Below are positions 8,596 through 17,994 of a stretch of 64,000 nucleotides of DNA, one piece after another. Source of the DNA: CBDANW01 sp965197825 (GTDB lineage: Bacteria > Acidobacteriota > Vicinamibacteria > Marinacidobacterales > DATDRI01); NCBI GenBank assembly GCA_965197825.1, contig CBDANW010000003.1:2852001-2916000 (forward strand), read 5' to 3'. The translations under genes and the position numbers were made by a program. The notes beneath the pieces are model-generated. The model did no database searches. It was not told the DNA's origin and saw only the letters and a program-made list of their open reading frames with translations. Position 1 is the stretch's first letter, and each line of letters opens with the position of its first letter.

Positions 8596-10909
8596 TTGAT
8601 TACCTACACATTTCGCGTCTTGAACCTTCGTGGATCTTCCTGCGCGTTCCTACTCGCCCTGTCGCTCGCCGCCTGTCGCGACGACGACAACAAACGTTTT
8701 CCGCCGACGTTCTTCGTTGAACAGGTGCCTCCCGGCCCACTCCACGCCGTCAACCGAGCCGATCTGCCAGCGCTCTATGAGGAGGGTTGGCCCGCGGCTT
8801 CGGGTCACCTTGAGCGATGGCACGCGGCGAGCGCTCACGCCTTCCTTGCCCTCACGGCTCACGTTCGTCGCCACGCTCCCTCCCGAATCTAGTCTAAGTT
8901 TTTCACTTGGTGTGGCGACGCTCGGAAGGCCGGAGCTGTGGTCTCCCGTCCATTTTCGTATAGCCCTCAATGACGGTAGCGGCGAAACGACGGCCTTCAG
9001 CGAGACCGTGGATCGTCGGCAACGTAACCAATGATTGGACCGGAACCTGGATCTCACCCGCTGGTCGGAGAGAGAAGTCCGGATCCTTTTCGAGGTCCAA
9101 ACCGACGACGCGAATGCTTATGCCGATCCCGTCTACCCGGTATGGGGAAACCCGGTCCTCTACAGTCGCCAGAACCGCCAGGAACGTCCGTCCATCGTCT
9201 TGCTCTCGATAGATTGTCTGCGCCCCGATCACATGGGGCTCTACGGCTATGAAAGGAACACCACACCACTCCGCGCCTGGATCTGTTTTCTCAAGACAGC
9301 GTAATCTTCACGGCGGCGTCCAGCGCTTCCTCCTGGACCCTTCCATCGCACATGTCCATGCTGACCGGCCTCACGCCCTCTTTCCATGCGGTCAGCCGAC
9401 AGACGAAACTCGCGACCTCGGTCGCTTACTTGCCGCAGGTCTTGTCGGAAGCGGGTTATGAGATCAACGGGGTCGTGTCCGGAGCCTACCTCTCTCCCAA
9501 TTTCGGTTTCGAACGGGGATTCCACAACTACCGCGTTCTCGCCGATCTCCGTGCCGAACAAACCGTCGATCAGGTGCTCGAGCTTCTGCAACAGACCGAG
9601 GGTCGAGATTTTTTCCTGTTCGTCCATCTCTTCGACCCTCACTGGCGCTATCTGCCGCCGGAAGACTTCGTCGAGCGATTCGGCCCGCGGTCACCTCAGC
9701 TCGACGCGCTCCTGAACAAGGTGATCGAGCGCCAGCCGCCATCGGGACCGCAGGACATCGAGCAGCTCAAGAATCTCTACGATGGCGAGATCGCGTACGT
9801 GGATCGAGAGATCGGCCGTTTGCTCGATTGGCTCCAGGAGCAAGGACTGTACGAGAGCTCACTGATCATCATCACGTCGGACCACGGCGAGGCGTTCTAC
9901 GAGCACGATCATTGGCAGCATAGCGAGACCCTCTACGAGGAAATGACCCACGTCCCCCTAATAGTCAAATGGCCCACCGAATGGCAGGAACGGCACCCAC
10001 TGAGAATCGATACGCCGGTGAGGCGGGCCGAGCGACACGGTTTCGAGTACGTCCGGCATGGAACGCTTTCTCTCTACGCCGCCTTCGACACGAAGACGGG
10101 GGTGGTTTTGGGCAAGACTGTCCGCCGCCATACCAGCCAGGAGTTCGTCGCCTTCTTGGAGCAGCTGGTTGCGAGCCACAAGCGAAAGCGCGAAATACAT
10201 GTCATCCTCGACAATCTGTCGGCTCACAAGACCGCCAAGGTCGCACAGTTCCTCGAGGCCAACCCAAAAGTCCGACTCCACTTCACACCCACATATTCCT
10301 CCTGGCTGAACAAAATCGAACTCTGGTTCTCCAAGATCGAGCGTGCCCTGATCCATCGAGGCGTGTTCACGTCAACCCACGACCTGACCCGCAAGATCAT
10401 GCGCTACATTCGCAAGTACAACGAAGACCCCAAGCCCGTGAAGTGGACCTACAACGATCCGTCACGACGCATTAAAACCACTAAACGTTCAGTTGTTACA
10501 GTCCACTAGGCGGGCACAGGGAAAGAGCCTCGCCCGTTACTTGCCATCGTCCGAGACGCCCAAAGGCGACACCACGATCAGCGAGGTCATCTGGTGGTCT
10601 CCGGAGCCGACCGGCAAGAAGGTGTCACTGCGGGCCCGAAACCTGAAATACATAGCCACGTTCCAGGGAACAACCGGTGACGATCTGACGATTGGTAAGA
10701 TGGTGAGCGAAGAGCTCTATGATTTGACAGCGGATCCCGAAGAGAAGAACAATCTCGAAACGTCCGATGACATGACAGCATTCCGCGAAGAGTTGCGCGC
10801 GCACCTCGAGAGAGCGCGGAGATTCCGGGCCGATCAGGAGAAAGGTGGCCCGGTGGTGATAGACGACGAGGTCCGGGAACGATTGCAAGCCCTTGGGTAC
10901 ATGCAGTGA
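8596..10909 (+). pseudogene. Sulfatase-like lipoprotein hydrolase, copy 2 (indels, nonsense codon, IS630 remnant inside)
   Basis: A paralogue of the gene upstream of fdhD: lipobox SLAAC, N-terminal domain, VLLSIDCLRPDHMGLYGY, TFPSHMSMLTG, TSDHGEAFYEHDHW, and a tail ending LQALGYMQ at 10909. Lesions in order are a frameshift near 8775, TGA at 9032-9034 where copy 1 has Trp, a frameshift near 9270, and replacement of about 20 codons after PLIVKWP...IDTPV by a 485-bp piece of IS630 (10022-10506). The host reading resumes with RAQGKSLARYLP. It is certainly inactive as one protein. The tandem arrangement around fdhD indicates an old local duplication. Confidence 0.85.
10022..10506 (+). mobile_element. 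IS630-family element, 3' half only (IS630 remnant D)
   Basis: Near-identical to the C-terminal half of the IS630 transposases at 32.9, 43.6 and 62.5 kb, from AERHGFEYVRHG to RSVVTVH. It keeps the second catalytic region (HVILDNLSAHKT) and the Glu region (SSWLNKIELWF), but the N-terminal helix-turn-helix and first Asp are missing. The right end CAGTCCAC meets TAG, which is the transposase stop. The 5' border lies in GGCGGGC, which recurs in the host DNA just after the right end, so the deletion probably went through this 7-base repeat. It is read in frame from the sulfatase gene. Confidence 0.9.
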
Positions 10910-10949
10910 CGCTTCGGGAACGACTTGGCGAGTATGAGAACCGTGGTGA

Positions 10950-11300
10950 TTACCACTCGAACTGTGCCGAACGGATACAGCCGGGGATGGCAAAGAGAGC
11001 CGCGACCGCGGCGAGTAGGCCGATCGCCCGATCGCGATAGCCCTCCCGGCCAAGCCGATAGGTTACCGCGAAGGGGGCGACACCAAATAGCACCCTGACC
11101 ATTCGGTAGACGCGGTAGTGGAGTCCCGGGCGAAGAACGGCAACATCGAAAGGAAGTCGAACACCTTGTCGTAATGCCCCAGGAGCTTCCCCACAGCGAA
11201 GTAGAGTCCCAGGGCAGCGGTGTTCAAGTACATGAGCAGGCGCGGGTAGTCGAAGCTCCGGGATGAGGGTTGCCGCAGGCATCTTCAATCATACGATCGC
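10950..11300 (-). pseudogene. Remnant of an ArnT/GT39-like membrane glycosyltransferase
   Basis: No intact frame, but adjoining frames read GNPHP, then FDYPRLLMYLNTAALGLYF and LGHYDKVFDF, then YRVYRMVRVLFGVA and TYRLGREGYRDRAIGLLAAV. In this order they match the region around the second and third membrane helices of GT39 mannosyltransferase-like proteins. At least two frameshifts separate the pieces and the frame ends at TAA at 10950. No other part of the gene is seen; the flank towards 11.4 kb holds nothing recognisable. The family call comes from recalled family patterns, not from a search. Confidence 0.5.
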
Positions 11301-11446
11301 GGCTTTACGAGTTTAAGAAGACGAGGCCTCGAGCTCGCGGTGCAGCCGGTGGCGCTGGGGATCCGTTGAGGAGGCATCCGGCGTTGAGCATCCGCGCCAG
11401 CCAGCCTACCCCGGGGACTTCCCTCTATCTCGTTAGTTCCTTCTCG

Positions 11447-11994
11447 TCACACCGAGGTCTTGATAGCCCTGAAAACCATTTCCGACCGGCAAATCTTGTT
11501 CAGATCATCAACGATGAAACCATTGGCTTCGAGCTCGCTCCGAAGTCCTTTTTCTGTATAGTGATTGATATGCTCGTTGGCGTAGCCCCCCGGGCAGCAG
11601 AACCCATAGATCCACTCGATGGCATTCCAGATCCAGCTGGAATAGTCGGGAGTGCATAGAACGAGAGCCCCTCCCGGTACCAGAACACGATGAAACTCCG
11701 CGAGGCGCACCTGGTCTCGGGGCACGTGCTCGATGACTTCAGAGCACACCATTTGTCTGAAGGCGCCCTCGCGAAAGGGCAGATGGGTCAAGCTCCCCGC
11801 CACCAACATGGGTGCTCGGCCCCGGAGATATCTGAGCTTGTTCAATTGAGTGTCTAAGCCGACTCCTTTGGTTAGTCCCTGAATAATGCGACTGGAACCA
11901 CAACCCACATCCAGGACCCGGCCATCCGGCTCTAGATAGCCCATCACAATCCCGTATCGCCTTCGTTGCCAGTAACGCTGAAAGGGAATAAGAC
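11447..11994 (-). pseudogene. Class I SAM-dependent methyltransferase, N-terminus cut by IS256-I
   Basis: The motif I region LDVGCGSSRIIQG is followed by VGLDTQLNKLRYLRGR, the acidic loop VCSEVIEHV, VLVPGGALVLCTPDY, and a C-terminal NHYTEKGLRSELEANGF. This is a Methyltransf_11-type domain acting on an unknown small molecule or lipid. The open frame continues upstream to 12040, but those residues are translated IS256 terminal sequence, so the native start is lost at 11995. About 180 residues remain of a typical 200-250. Expression would need a new start such as the one inside the IS end. Confidence 0.8.
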
Positions 11995-12958
11995 GGGGAT
12001 GTCCCGGCCGCTGTTGAATTTGGTCGGGTAGCGGCGGCACCTGTGAATACTCTTAGGCAGCAAACTCATCGCTGTCAAGAGAGTGCCGCCAGCCGTCACC
12101 TCGTGAGCCAGACGACTAAGAAGCTCGAGGAATACCTGTCTCGGCGGCTAGAGGAGTTCGAGCTTGCGGCACTGATGCTGGATGGCCTTGAGGTGGCCGG
12201 ACAGACCGTCGTCGTAACTCTCGGTATCACAATAGATGGAACGAAGGTGCCCCTGGGTATATGGCTGGGCTCGACGGAGAACTCTCGGGTGTGCACCGCG
12301 ATGTTGCAGGACCTTCTCGAGCGAGGCTTGCGCGTCGATGAGTCGATTCTCTGCGTAGTGGACGGAGGCAAAGGCATCCGCAAGGCACTCGTCGACGTTT
12401 TGGGGGACCTCGCGGTCATCCAAAGGTGCCAGATCCATAAACTCCAGAATCTTCGCTCGTACCTTCCCAAGTCTCGTCACGCCTACGTGCTCCAGACGAT
12501 GAAGGAAGCCTACAAGTGCAAGAGTGCCGACAAGGCGCGCAAGCGACTTCAGGCATTGGTGTCGTGGCTCGAGCGAAACGGCTACGACGAAGCTGCCGGA
12601 AGCCTTCGTGAAGGGATGGAAGAGACACTCACGGTCGTGAAGCTCGCGCTGCCCGCCTTACTTCGCCAGTCTCTTGCCACGACGAACGCCATTGAGAATC
12701 TCAACGGAACCATTCGCAGAGTATCGAGAAACGTCAAGCGTTGGTAGAGTCCTTCCATGGTTCGCCGATGGACCGCTCTTGGCGTCGTCACCGCGCAGAA
12801 AAAGTTCCGGCGTATCAAAGGCTATCGCCATATGGGCGCTCTCGTTCACGCGCTTAGAAGCAAACAGAAATCTCTTGACAGCGATGTGTTTGCTGCCTAA
12901 GAGTATTCACAGGTGCCGCCGCTACCCGACCAAATTCAACAGCGGCCGGGACATCCCC
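11995..12958 (+). mobile_element. Rearranged IS256-I copy with the same end on both sides
   Basis: Both borders are GGGGATGTCCCGGCCGCTG / its complement: the left 88 bases (11995-12082) are the reverse complement of the element's own right end, fused to internal transposase sequence corresponding to 42684 of the complete copy. The true left end and the first 158 transposase codons are missing. The remaining frame (12079-12747) keeps LMLDGLEV, VVDGGKG and TTNAIENLNG, i.e. the DDE residues, then the shared TAG and a readable extension to TAA at 12898. No target duplication is visible. It truncates a methyltransferase on the left and an amidohydrolase on the right. Confidence 0.88.
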
Positions 12959-13284
12959 TGCATGATGTTCAAGTGGGAATCGATCATACCCGGGAGCACG
13001 GTAGCACTGCCCAGATCGATCACCGTCGCATTGGGCGGGACCCTCACGTCCGAGCCGACGGCCGCAATCCGGTCGCCCTCGATGAGTATCACTTGGTTGG
13101 TCAACATGGTACCCGCGTTGGCGTCGAATAAACGCGCAGCACGAATCGCGATCGTCCCGGTGGGCGGCTCCGCCTTGTCTCCAGACCGAAGAACTTGAGC
13201 CCAGACCGCGGGCGCCGACATGCACATGGCAAGTAGCAAACCTACGACTAAACGCGCCGTTTCAAATCGAGCTTTTTTACGCAC
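12959..13284 (-). pseudogene. Secreted amidohydrolase, N-terminal fragment
   Basis: Start chosen at GTG 13284 because AGGAGG lies just upstream. A signal peptide (VVGLLLAMCMSAPAVWA) is followed by the amidohydrolase N-terminal beta-sandwich (IAIRAARLFDANAGTML) and PGMIDSHLNI. The family metal motif is HxH; here the second position is Asn, which may be a lesion. The gene then runs into the right end of IS256-I, so about three quarters of a 430-residue enzyme is missing. It cannot be functional. The 150 bases upstream show nothing recognisable. Confidence 0.8.
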
Positions 13285-13434
13285 CGAATCCTCCTTCACG
13301 CTCGCGAGATGTTCGTAGTCGGGATACCAGGAGGGCCGTTTCACAGCCGGTCGAGAAGAGTTCGTCGATTCTCCTCGGAATTGCTGGTTATTGGAGAACG
13401 CTTGGAACCGCGCGAAGTCGTCTCCTCCCGAAAG

Positions 13435-13569
13435 ACGGATAGGAGCTTCTAAGCCTGGGCCCTCGGAAGCACGATACCAAAATCACGCCGAGGAGTCGAA
13501 CTTCCGCGGCTGAAGGGCCCGGTGAAGCTGAAATCGTGCGAACGCGGGCCGAGCGGAAGAGCAATCCGT
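13435..13569. repeat. 135-bp terminal repeat of the IS91-like element (copy 1)
   Basis: Begins ACGGATAGGAGCTTCTAAGC and ends GAGCAATCCGT. It lies just beyond the 3' end of the IS91-like transposase, where the replication origin end (oriIS) sits in IS91/ISCR elements. An almost identical copy without any transposase is at 20455-20590. It contains several short inverted segments around CTTCCGCGGC. Assignment as oriIS is inference from position. Confidence 0.65.
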
Positions 13570-13617
13570 GTTGTCTCGAGGCTTTAGGCGCACGGGTGGC
13601 GCGGCCTGGGGTGGTGG

Positions 13618-14925
13618 TCAGTGAACGAAGTTCCCGTCGGAGATCGGGGGAGCTCGTGGACGCGAAGTCTTTCGGTCGAGATGGTCCAAGACTCTCTTGA
13701 TGACGGCGGGCTCGGTGATGAAGGCGAGGAGCTTCATCGGAGCGCCGCACCGGGTACAGGTCAAAGGGTCGACCTCGTAGATGCGGAAGATAAGCTCGGC
13801 CCACCGCTTACTCAGAGCGCGCCTGGGAAGCACGGCGCCTGTTGCTTGACTGGGTGCAGCCGTACCCTCGGCCTGGCAGGTGGAGCGCACGCGGTTGGCG
13901 TAGGCGTCGTAGAAATGGACCCCGTGCTGGTTGGGCTGCGGGATGTGAATGAACACGCGGGCCAAAAACTCGAGGGGGTCGACGACACCGTCGTCGTCGA
14001 GGTCCTGTCCGGACTTGGGCTGGTAGAAGATGAGCTGGGAGTCTGGATGATAGCGAAGCCGGGAGAGGTTCACCGGCGAGCGCATCAAATAGCAGGCAAG
14101 TCGATGGAGCCCCTCGCTGTCGCTGGGATAGACCGTCGTGTGGGTTATGCACGCTGAAGCCGGAATGGCGCCAGGACAGGAGCAGGTCGATGCGCTCTTG
14201 GGTGATGAGCACCCGGTCTCGGAGAAGGCGCAGCCACCTTGTGACGGAAGACGAGCTCGGCCCGATGGGTAGCGACGTAGGGGATGGGATGCCACGAACC
14301 ATCATCGAAGAAAACCCCGCGGGTGACGATGGCATGGATGTGGGGGTTCCACTTCAACGAGGCTCCGAAGCTCTGGATGACAGCCACCATGCCGGGCCGA
14401 GCGTGGGGCTCCTCGACGACGGCGGCCATCATCTCGCGGACGGTTTCGTAGGCGAGTCTCGCTAGCTCCCCAAGAAGCTCTCGGTGGTGGAGGAAGTAGA
14501 GCCTGAGCATCTTTGGGATGGAAAACACCCCATTGCGCGTGCGGGACATCAGCGAGAATCTTGTTCTGAAGCAAGTCGGAGAAAATCGCGGCACGCTTCG
14601 CCCCACAGGATGGACATAGACCTCTACCTTTGCAGGAGAAGGCGACGAGAAACTCGGCGGGACACTTCGTGCACTTCACGCGGGCGAAACCCGATTCGAA
14701 CAGGCCACCGTCGAGGTACTTGGCAACGCCAGCATCATAAAGCCCTCGCCAGAAGCCGTAGCGTCGCTCGAATCGCTCCTCCCACACTCCCTTGACGGTC
14801 TCGTAGTGGACGTCAAGGAGCTGATAGAGGGAGGTTGCGCGCGGGTGGCGCCGTCTGTAGGCAGGCGGGCAAACGTTGCCGCCAGGCCGGAGAGTGGGAG
14901 ACACCGCCACCGTGCCCATAACGGA
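13618..14925 (-). pseudogene. IS91-family (HUH, rolling-circle) transposase, several frameshifts
   Basis: Read in pieces: N-terminal YQLLDVHYETVKGVWEERF, a zinc-finger region CTKCPAEFLVAFSC...CPSCGAKR, then FSIPKMLRLYFLHHRELL, the HUH motif NPHIHAIVTRGVF, LLLSWRHSGFSVHN, RLACYLMRSPVNL, and a C-terminal second zinc region DPLTCTRCGAPMKLLAF. Together they cover a normal IS91 transposase of about 430 residues. At least three frame changes (near 14550, 14250 and 14140) break it. The element normally moves by one-ended rolling-circle transposition; this copy is dead. Its upstream region is tandemly duplicated. Confidence 0.85.
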
Positions 14926-15376
14926 GGAAGACGAAATCTGTCATCGATGGGTACCGTGGAAGACGGAAGCGGGCAAGAGCCCTCGTGAGCGGCCGCTGGG
15001 GAGCTAGCACCCAGATGGTCGAACAAGGACGGCTCTGGCGGCGGGTGTGTCAGCCATCATAAAGCCCTCGCCAGAAGCCGTAGCGTCGCTCGAATCGCTC
15101 CTCCCACACTCCCTTGACGGTCTCGTAGTGGACGTCAAGGAGCTGATAGAGGGAGGTTGCGCGCGGGTGGCGCCGTCTGTAGGCAGGCGGGCAAACGTTG
15201 CCGCCAGGCCGGAGAGTGGGAGACACCGCCACCGTGCCCATAACGGAGGAAGACGAAATCTGTCATCGATGGGTACCGTGGAAGACGGAAGCGGGCAAGA
15301 GCCCTCGTGAGCGGCCGCTGGGGAGCTAGCACCCAGATGGTCGAACAAGGACGGCTCTGGCGGCGGGTGTGTCAGC
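14733..15376. repeat. 322-bp perfect-looking tandem duplication
   Basis: Unit 1 (14733-15054) and unit 2 (15055-15376) begin CATCATAAAGCCCTCGCC and end GGTGTGTCAGC. The unit covers the N-terminal coding part and 5' leader of the IS91 transposase. No difference was noticed between the units by eye, so the duplication is recent. It cuts the second N-terminal copy off after about 60 codons. Confidence 0.93.
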
Positions 15377-15949
15377 TTACCGGACGCGGTCACTTCGACC
15401 ATGCCGCCTTCTGGGACGCGCTGTCGGCGAGCAGAAGAGTTGTTGGTGTTGAGGCAAGACCAAGCGAGCCTCTCGCATCTCTGGATCGAAAACGGCGCGT
15501 GTCCTACTTCCCTGCTCCGAAGACCTTCAACAGCTTGCTCGCGGTGCTCCACGCAGGTGTGCGTGCGGCTGGACCGCTCTCTCAAAGGTCTGTGACGTCT
15601 GTCCAAGACTTCTTGACAGTCCAGAGTCGACCATGGTTCACTAGGCGCCATGCGAACCGAACGCGTCACTCGAAAACTGCTTCATTCGACTCGATCCTGG
15701 CGCGCAGCAGCCTGCGCGCTGGGCGTGACGATGGCCTTCCCGTTCTTAGCCCAGGCGACGTCCAGCCAGGAGCCGAAGGAACAGGCCCGGGTCCCGACGA
15801 GCCACGCCAACGTGCAACAAACACCGGGATCGGGCTCGGCGCTGCTCGTGAGCTACGAAGCCTTGGGTACATCCAGTAGTCCGGTACAAGAAACGGGGTT
15901 TGCGACCACGTGACACCGCTAGGGCCAGCCCACTCTTGTCGGCGTCACC
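15377..15949. other. Gene-poor stretch, no product recognised
   Basis: Several overlapping frames exist but none has recognisable motifs. A short frame starting with ATG at 15650 has a basic then hydrophobic N-terminus resembling a secretion signal, but it ends at 15913 without a domain. Another frame ends ELRSLGYIQ before TAG at 15877, recalling the LRSLGYIN tail of the sulfatase-like proteins; this may be a trace of a third paralogue or chance. Confidence 0.4.
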
Positions 15950-16224
15950 CGCTTCGACAATGCTCCCGGGATCTTTACCACCAGCACTGCAGGCGTTGCC
16001 ATGGACCATCGGCGGTCGCAGGGGGTGTGGTGTCGGATTTGAGGTACCTGGACGAGCTCGGGCACCGGGCGTTCGTTGGCAACGTACGCTCGGGTCTGAA
16101 GTCCATGGGAATGCCGAGCTTCCAGGAGCTGCTATCCGAAGAAGAAGTGCGAGCGATTCAAGCCTACGTGATCAAGCGCGCCCATGATGAAAAAACCCGA
16201 CCATCGTCCGAGGAGGGGACCTAA
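15950..16224 (+). pseudogene. Cytochrome c domain, C-terminal remnant of a quinohaemoprotein dehydrogenase
   Basis: The frame reads DLYHQHCRRCHGPSAVAGG, a CxxCH haem c site, then VVSDLRYLDE, GMPSFQELLSEEEVRAIQAYVIKRAHDE. This order matches the C-terminal cytochrome c of PQQ-dependent alcohol dehydrogenases, where it passes electrons from PQQ to the respiratory chain in the periplasm. The eight-bladed propeller that should precede it is absent. It is a 3' fragment without a start of its own. The family call is by recalled pattern. Confidence 0.65.
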
Positions 16225-16266
16225 CCGCGCGTAACTGTGTCGTCGTCTTTGGAAAGCAACTTTGGA

Positions 16267-16312
16267 AGAAAACTCGCACGCGCGAGTTTTTTGTCGGGAA
16301 TTGTCGGTGCTG
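16267..16312. repeat. Dispersed palindromic repeat, copy 1 (terminator-like)
   Basis: AACTCGCACGCGCGAGTT hairpin, then a T run and the family tail TTGTCGGGAATTGTCGG. The stem plus T6 would also act as a factor-independent terminator after the cytochrome fragment. Related sites lie at 17859, 20397, 56928 and 62243. Confidence 0.6.
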
Positions 16313-16427
16313 AACTCGGTCTGGACCGAGTTGCTCCTCGAATCTGAGGCGTGATTCGCATCGCAAGGTGAAAGGCTCTTGGCTTTTCACCCTGTGCAGG
16401 GCTATTTCCACGCGCAAGGGGCCGGCT

Positions 16428-17837
16428 ATGTCACTCACTCCCAGCACTAAGCTGGGTTCCTACGAGATCGTCGCCGCCATTGGTGCGGGCGGCATGGGCG
16501 AGGTCTACCGCGCCCGGGATAACAAGCTCGGGCGCGAAGTCGCCATCAAAGTCCTTCCCGAAGAGTTCACGCAGCATCCGCAAAAGTTTGCGCGCTTCGA
16601 GCGGGAAGCGAGGCTTCTCGCGGGGCTGAACCATCCGGGCATCGCCACACTTCATGGCCTCGAAGAAGCGGAAGGCAAGCCCTTCTTGGTCATGGAGCTG
16701 GTCGAGGGGGAAACATTACAAGAGCGCATCGCCCACGGGCCGATTCCCGCCAATGAAGCCCTCACGCTCTCCCAGCAAATTGCAGAAGCACTCGAAGCCG
16801 CACACGAAAAGGGCGTCATCCACCGCGACCTGAAGCCTTCGAACATCAAAGTCGATCCCGAGGGTCAGGTGAAAGTGCTCGACTTCGGGCTCGCTAAAGC
16901 GTTCGCAGACGAAGTACCGGAGAGCGAGCTTTCCGCGTCTCCAACCCTTAGCCGAGACGCGACGCGGGCCGGGGTGATTCTCGGCACCGCAGCTTACATG
17001 AGCCCCGAGCAAGCGAAAGGCAAGACGGTTGATAAACGCACCGACATTTTCTCCTTCGGCGTCGTGCTCTATGAGATGTTGACCGGAAAGAAAGCGTTCG
17101 CCGGGGAAGATGTCTCAGATGTTCTCGCTTCGATTATGAAGCTGGATCCCGATTGGGAAGCGATCCCATCTGGTCTCGATCCGCGGGTCGATTCCCTGTT
17201 GCGCCGGTGCCTCAGGAAAGATCGCAAGAAGCGTCTGCGAGACATTGGTGACGTAGGGAACAAGATCGAAGAAATCCTTGCCGACCCGACCGCTGCGACC
17301 GCGCAACAACCGCTCGCCGTTTCCGCCCCGAGTCGAGCGCGAGAAAGGGTCACTTGGGGGTTAGCGATAGTCGTCGGGGCGCTCGTCACCGGCCTCACCG
17401 TCTGGGGCGTGGTGCGTCCTGCGCCACAGACCATCGCACGCTTTCCTCTAACGTTGCCACCGGGTGACAGCTTTACGGGCACCGGCCGTCATCTCGTAGC
17501 TCTCTCGCCCGACGGCACTCGCTTCGTCTATGGCGCTAACGAGCAGCTATACCTGCGCGAGATGGATCAGCTGGAGGCAGCGCTCATCCGCGGCTCCGAC
17601 GTAAACCCAAGAAGCCCTTTTTTCTCCCCCGACGGTCAGTGGGTTGGCTTTTATGCTGATGGAAACCTCAGGAAGGTCTCCGTGACGGGCGGGGCCCCGG
17701 TGACCCTATGCCAGGCCGGCAATCTCTTTGGTGCGAGCTGGGGAGCCGACGACACGATCCTCTTCGGGCAAGGTGGGGGCGGCATCCTTCGGGTGTCGGC
17801 CAACGGCGGCACCCCGGAGGTCCCGGCGAGAAGATGA
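16428..17837 (+). CDS. Transmembrane Ser/Thr protein kinase with truncated WD40/TolB-like sensor
   Basis: The kinase domain occupies residues 12-275: glycine loop IGAGGMGEVYRA (18-29), Lys41, HRDLKPSN with Asp134, DFG at 152-154 and GTAAYMSPEQAKGK. One membrane helix (WGLAIVVGALVTGLTVWGVV) follows near residue 310 and then the first blades of a beta-propeller (LSPDGTRFVYG, FSPDGQWVGFYAD). Such proteins normally run to about 850-900 residues; this one stops after about 469, where blade sequence ends at GGTPEV and unrelated DNA with a palindromic repeat begins. The kinase core looks active. Start taken at ATG 16428; an upstream in-frame ATG exists at 16368. Confidence 0.88.
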   Translation: MSLTPSTKLGSYEIVAAIGAGGMGEVYRARDNKLGREVAIKVLPEEFTQHPQKFARFEREARLLAGLNHPGIATLHGLEEAEGKPFLVMELVEGETLQERIAHGPIPANEALTLSQQIAEALEAAHEKGVIHRDLKPSNIKVDPEGQVKVLDFGLAKAFADEVPESELSASPTLSRDATRAGVILGTAAYMSPEQAKGKTVDKRTDIFSFGVVLYEMLTGKKAFAGEDVSDVLASIMKLDPDWEAIPSGLDPRVDSLLRRCLRKDRKKRLRDIGDVGNKIEEILADPTAATAQQPLAVSAPSRARERVTWGLAIVVGALVTGLTVWGVVRPAPQTIARFPLTLPPGDSFTGTGRHLVALSPDGTRFVYGANEQLYLREMDQLEAALIRGSDVNPRSPFFSPDGQWVGFYADGNLRKVSVTGGAPVTLCQAGNLFGASWGADDTILFGQGGGGILRVSANGGTPEVPARR

Positions 17838-17858
17838 TGGCGGTCGAAGCGACTTCGC

Positions 17859-17905
17859 GAAAAACTCGCCCGGGCTAGATTTTTGTCTGAAATTGTCGCC
17901 GCTAC
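17859..17905. repeat. Dispersed palindromic repeat, copy 2
   Basis: GCGAAAAACTCGCCCGGGCTAG followed by ATTTTTGTCTGAAATTGTCG, just after the point where the kinase gene is cut. It has the same layout as copies 1 and 4: a CG-rich palindrome, a T run and an AATTGTCG tail. Confidence 0.6.
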
Positions 17906-17994
17906 GGACCCATCTCAACGCAAGGAAGTCCCTTGACCTTTCAACGTGTGAGGGAGTATTTTCACACGTGTTAGCCTGGCACTTCTAACCAACG

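Noticed and set aside
15004..15669. A 221-codon minus-strand frame across the IS91 tandem repeat
   Set aside because: It is mostly made of the duplicated leader read out of frame, has biased composition and no recognisable domain.
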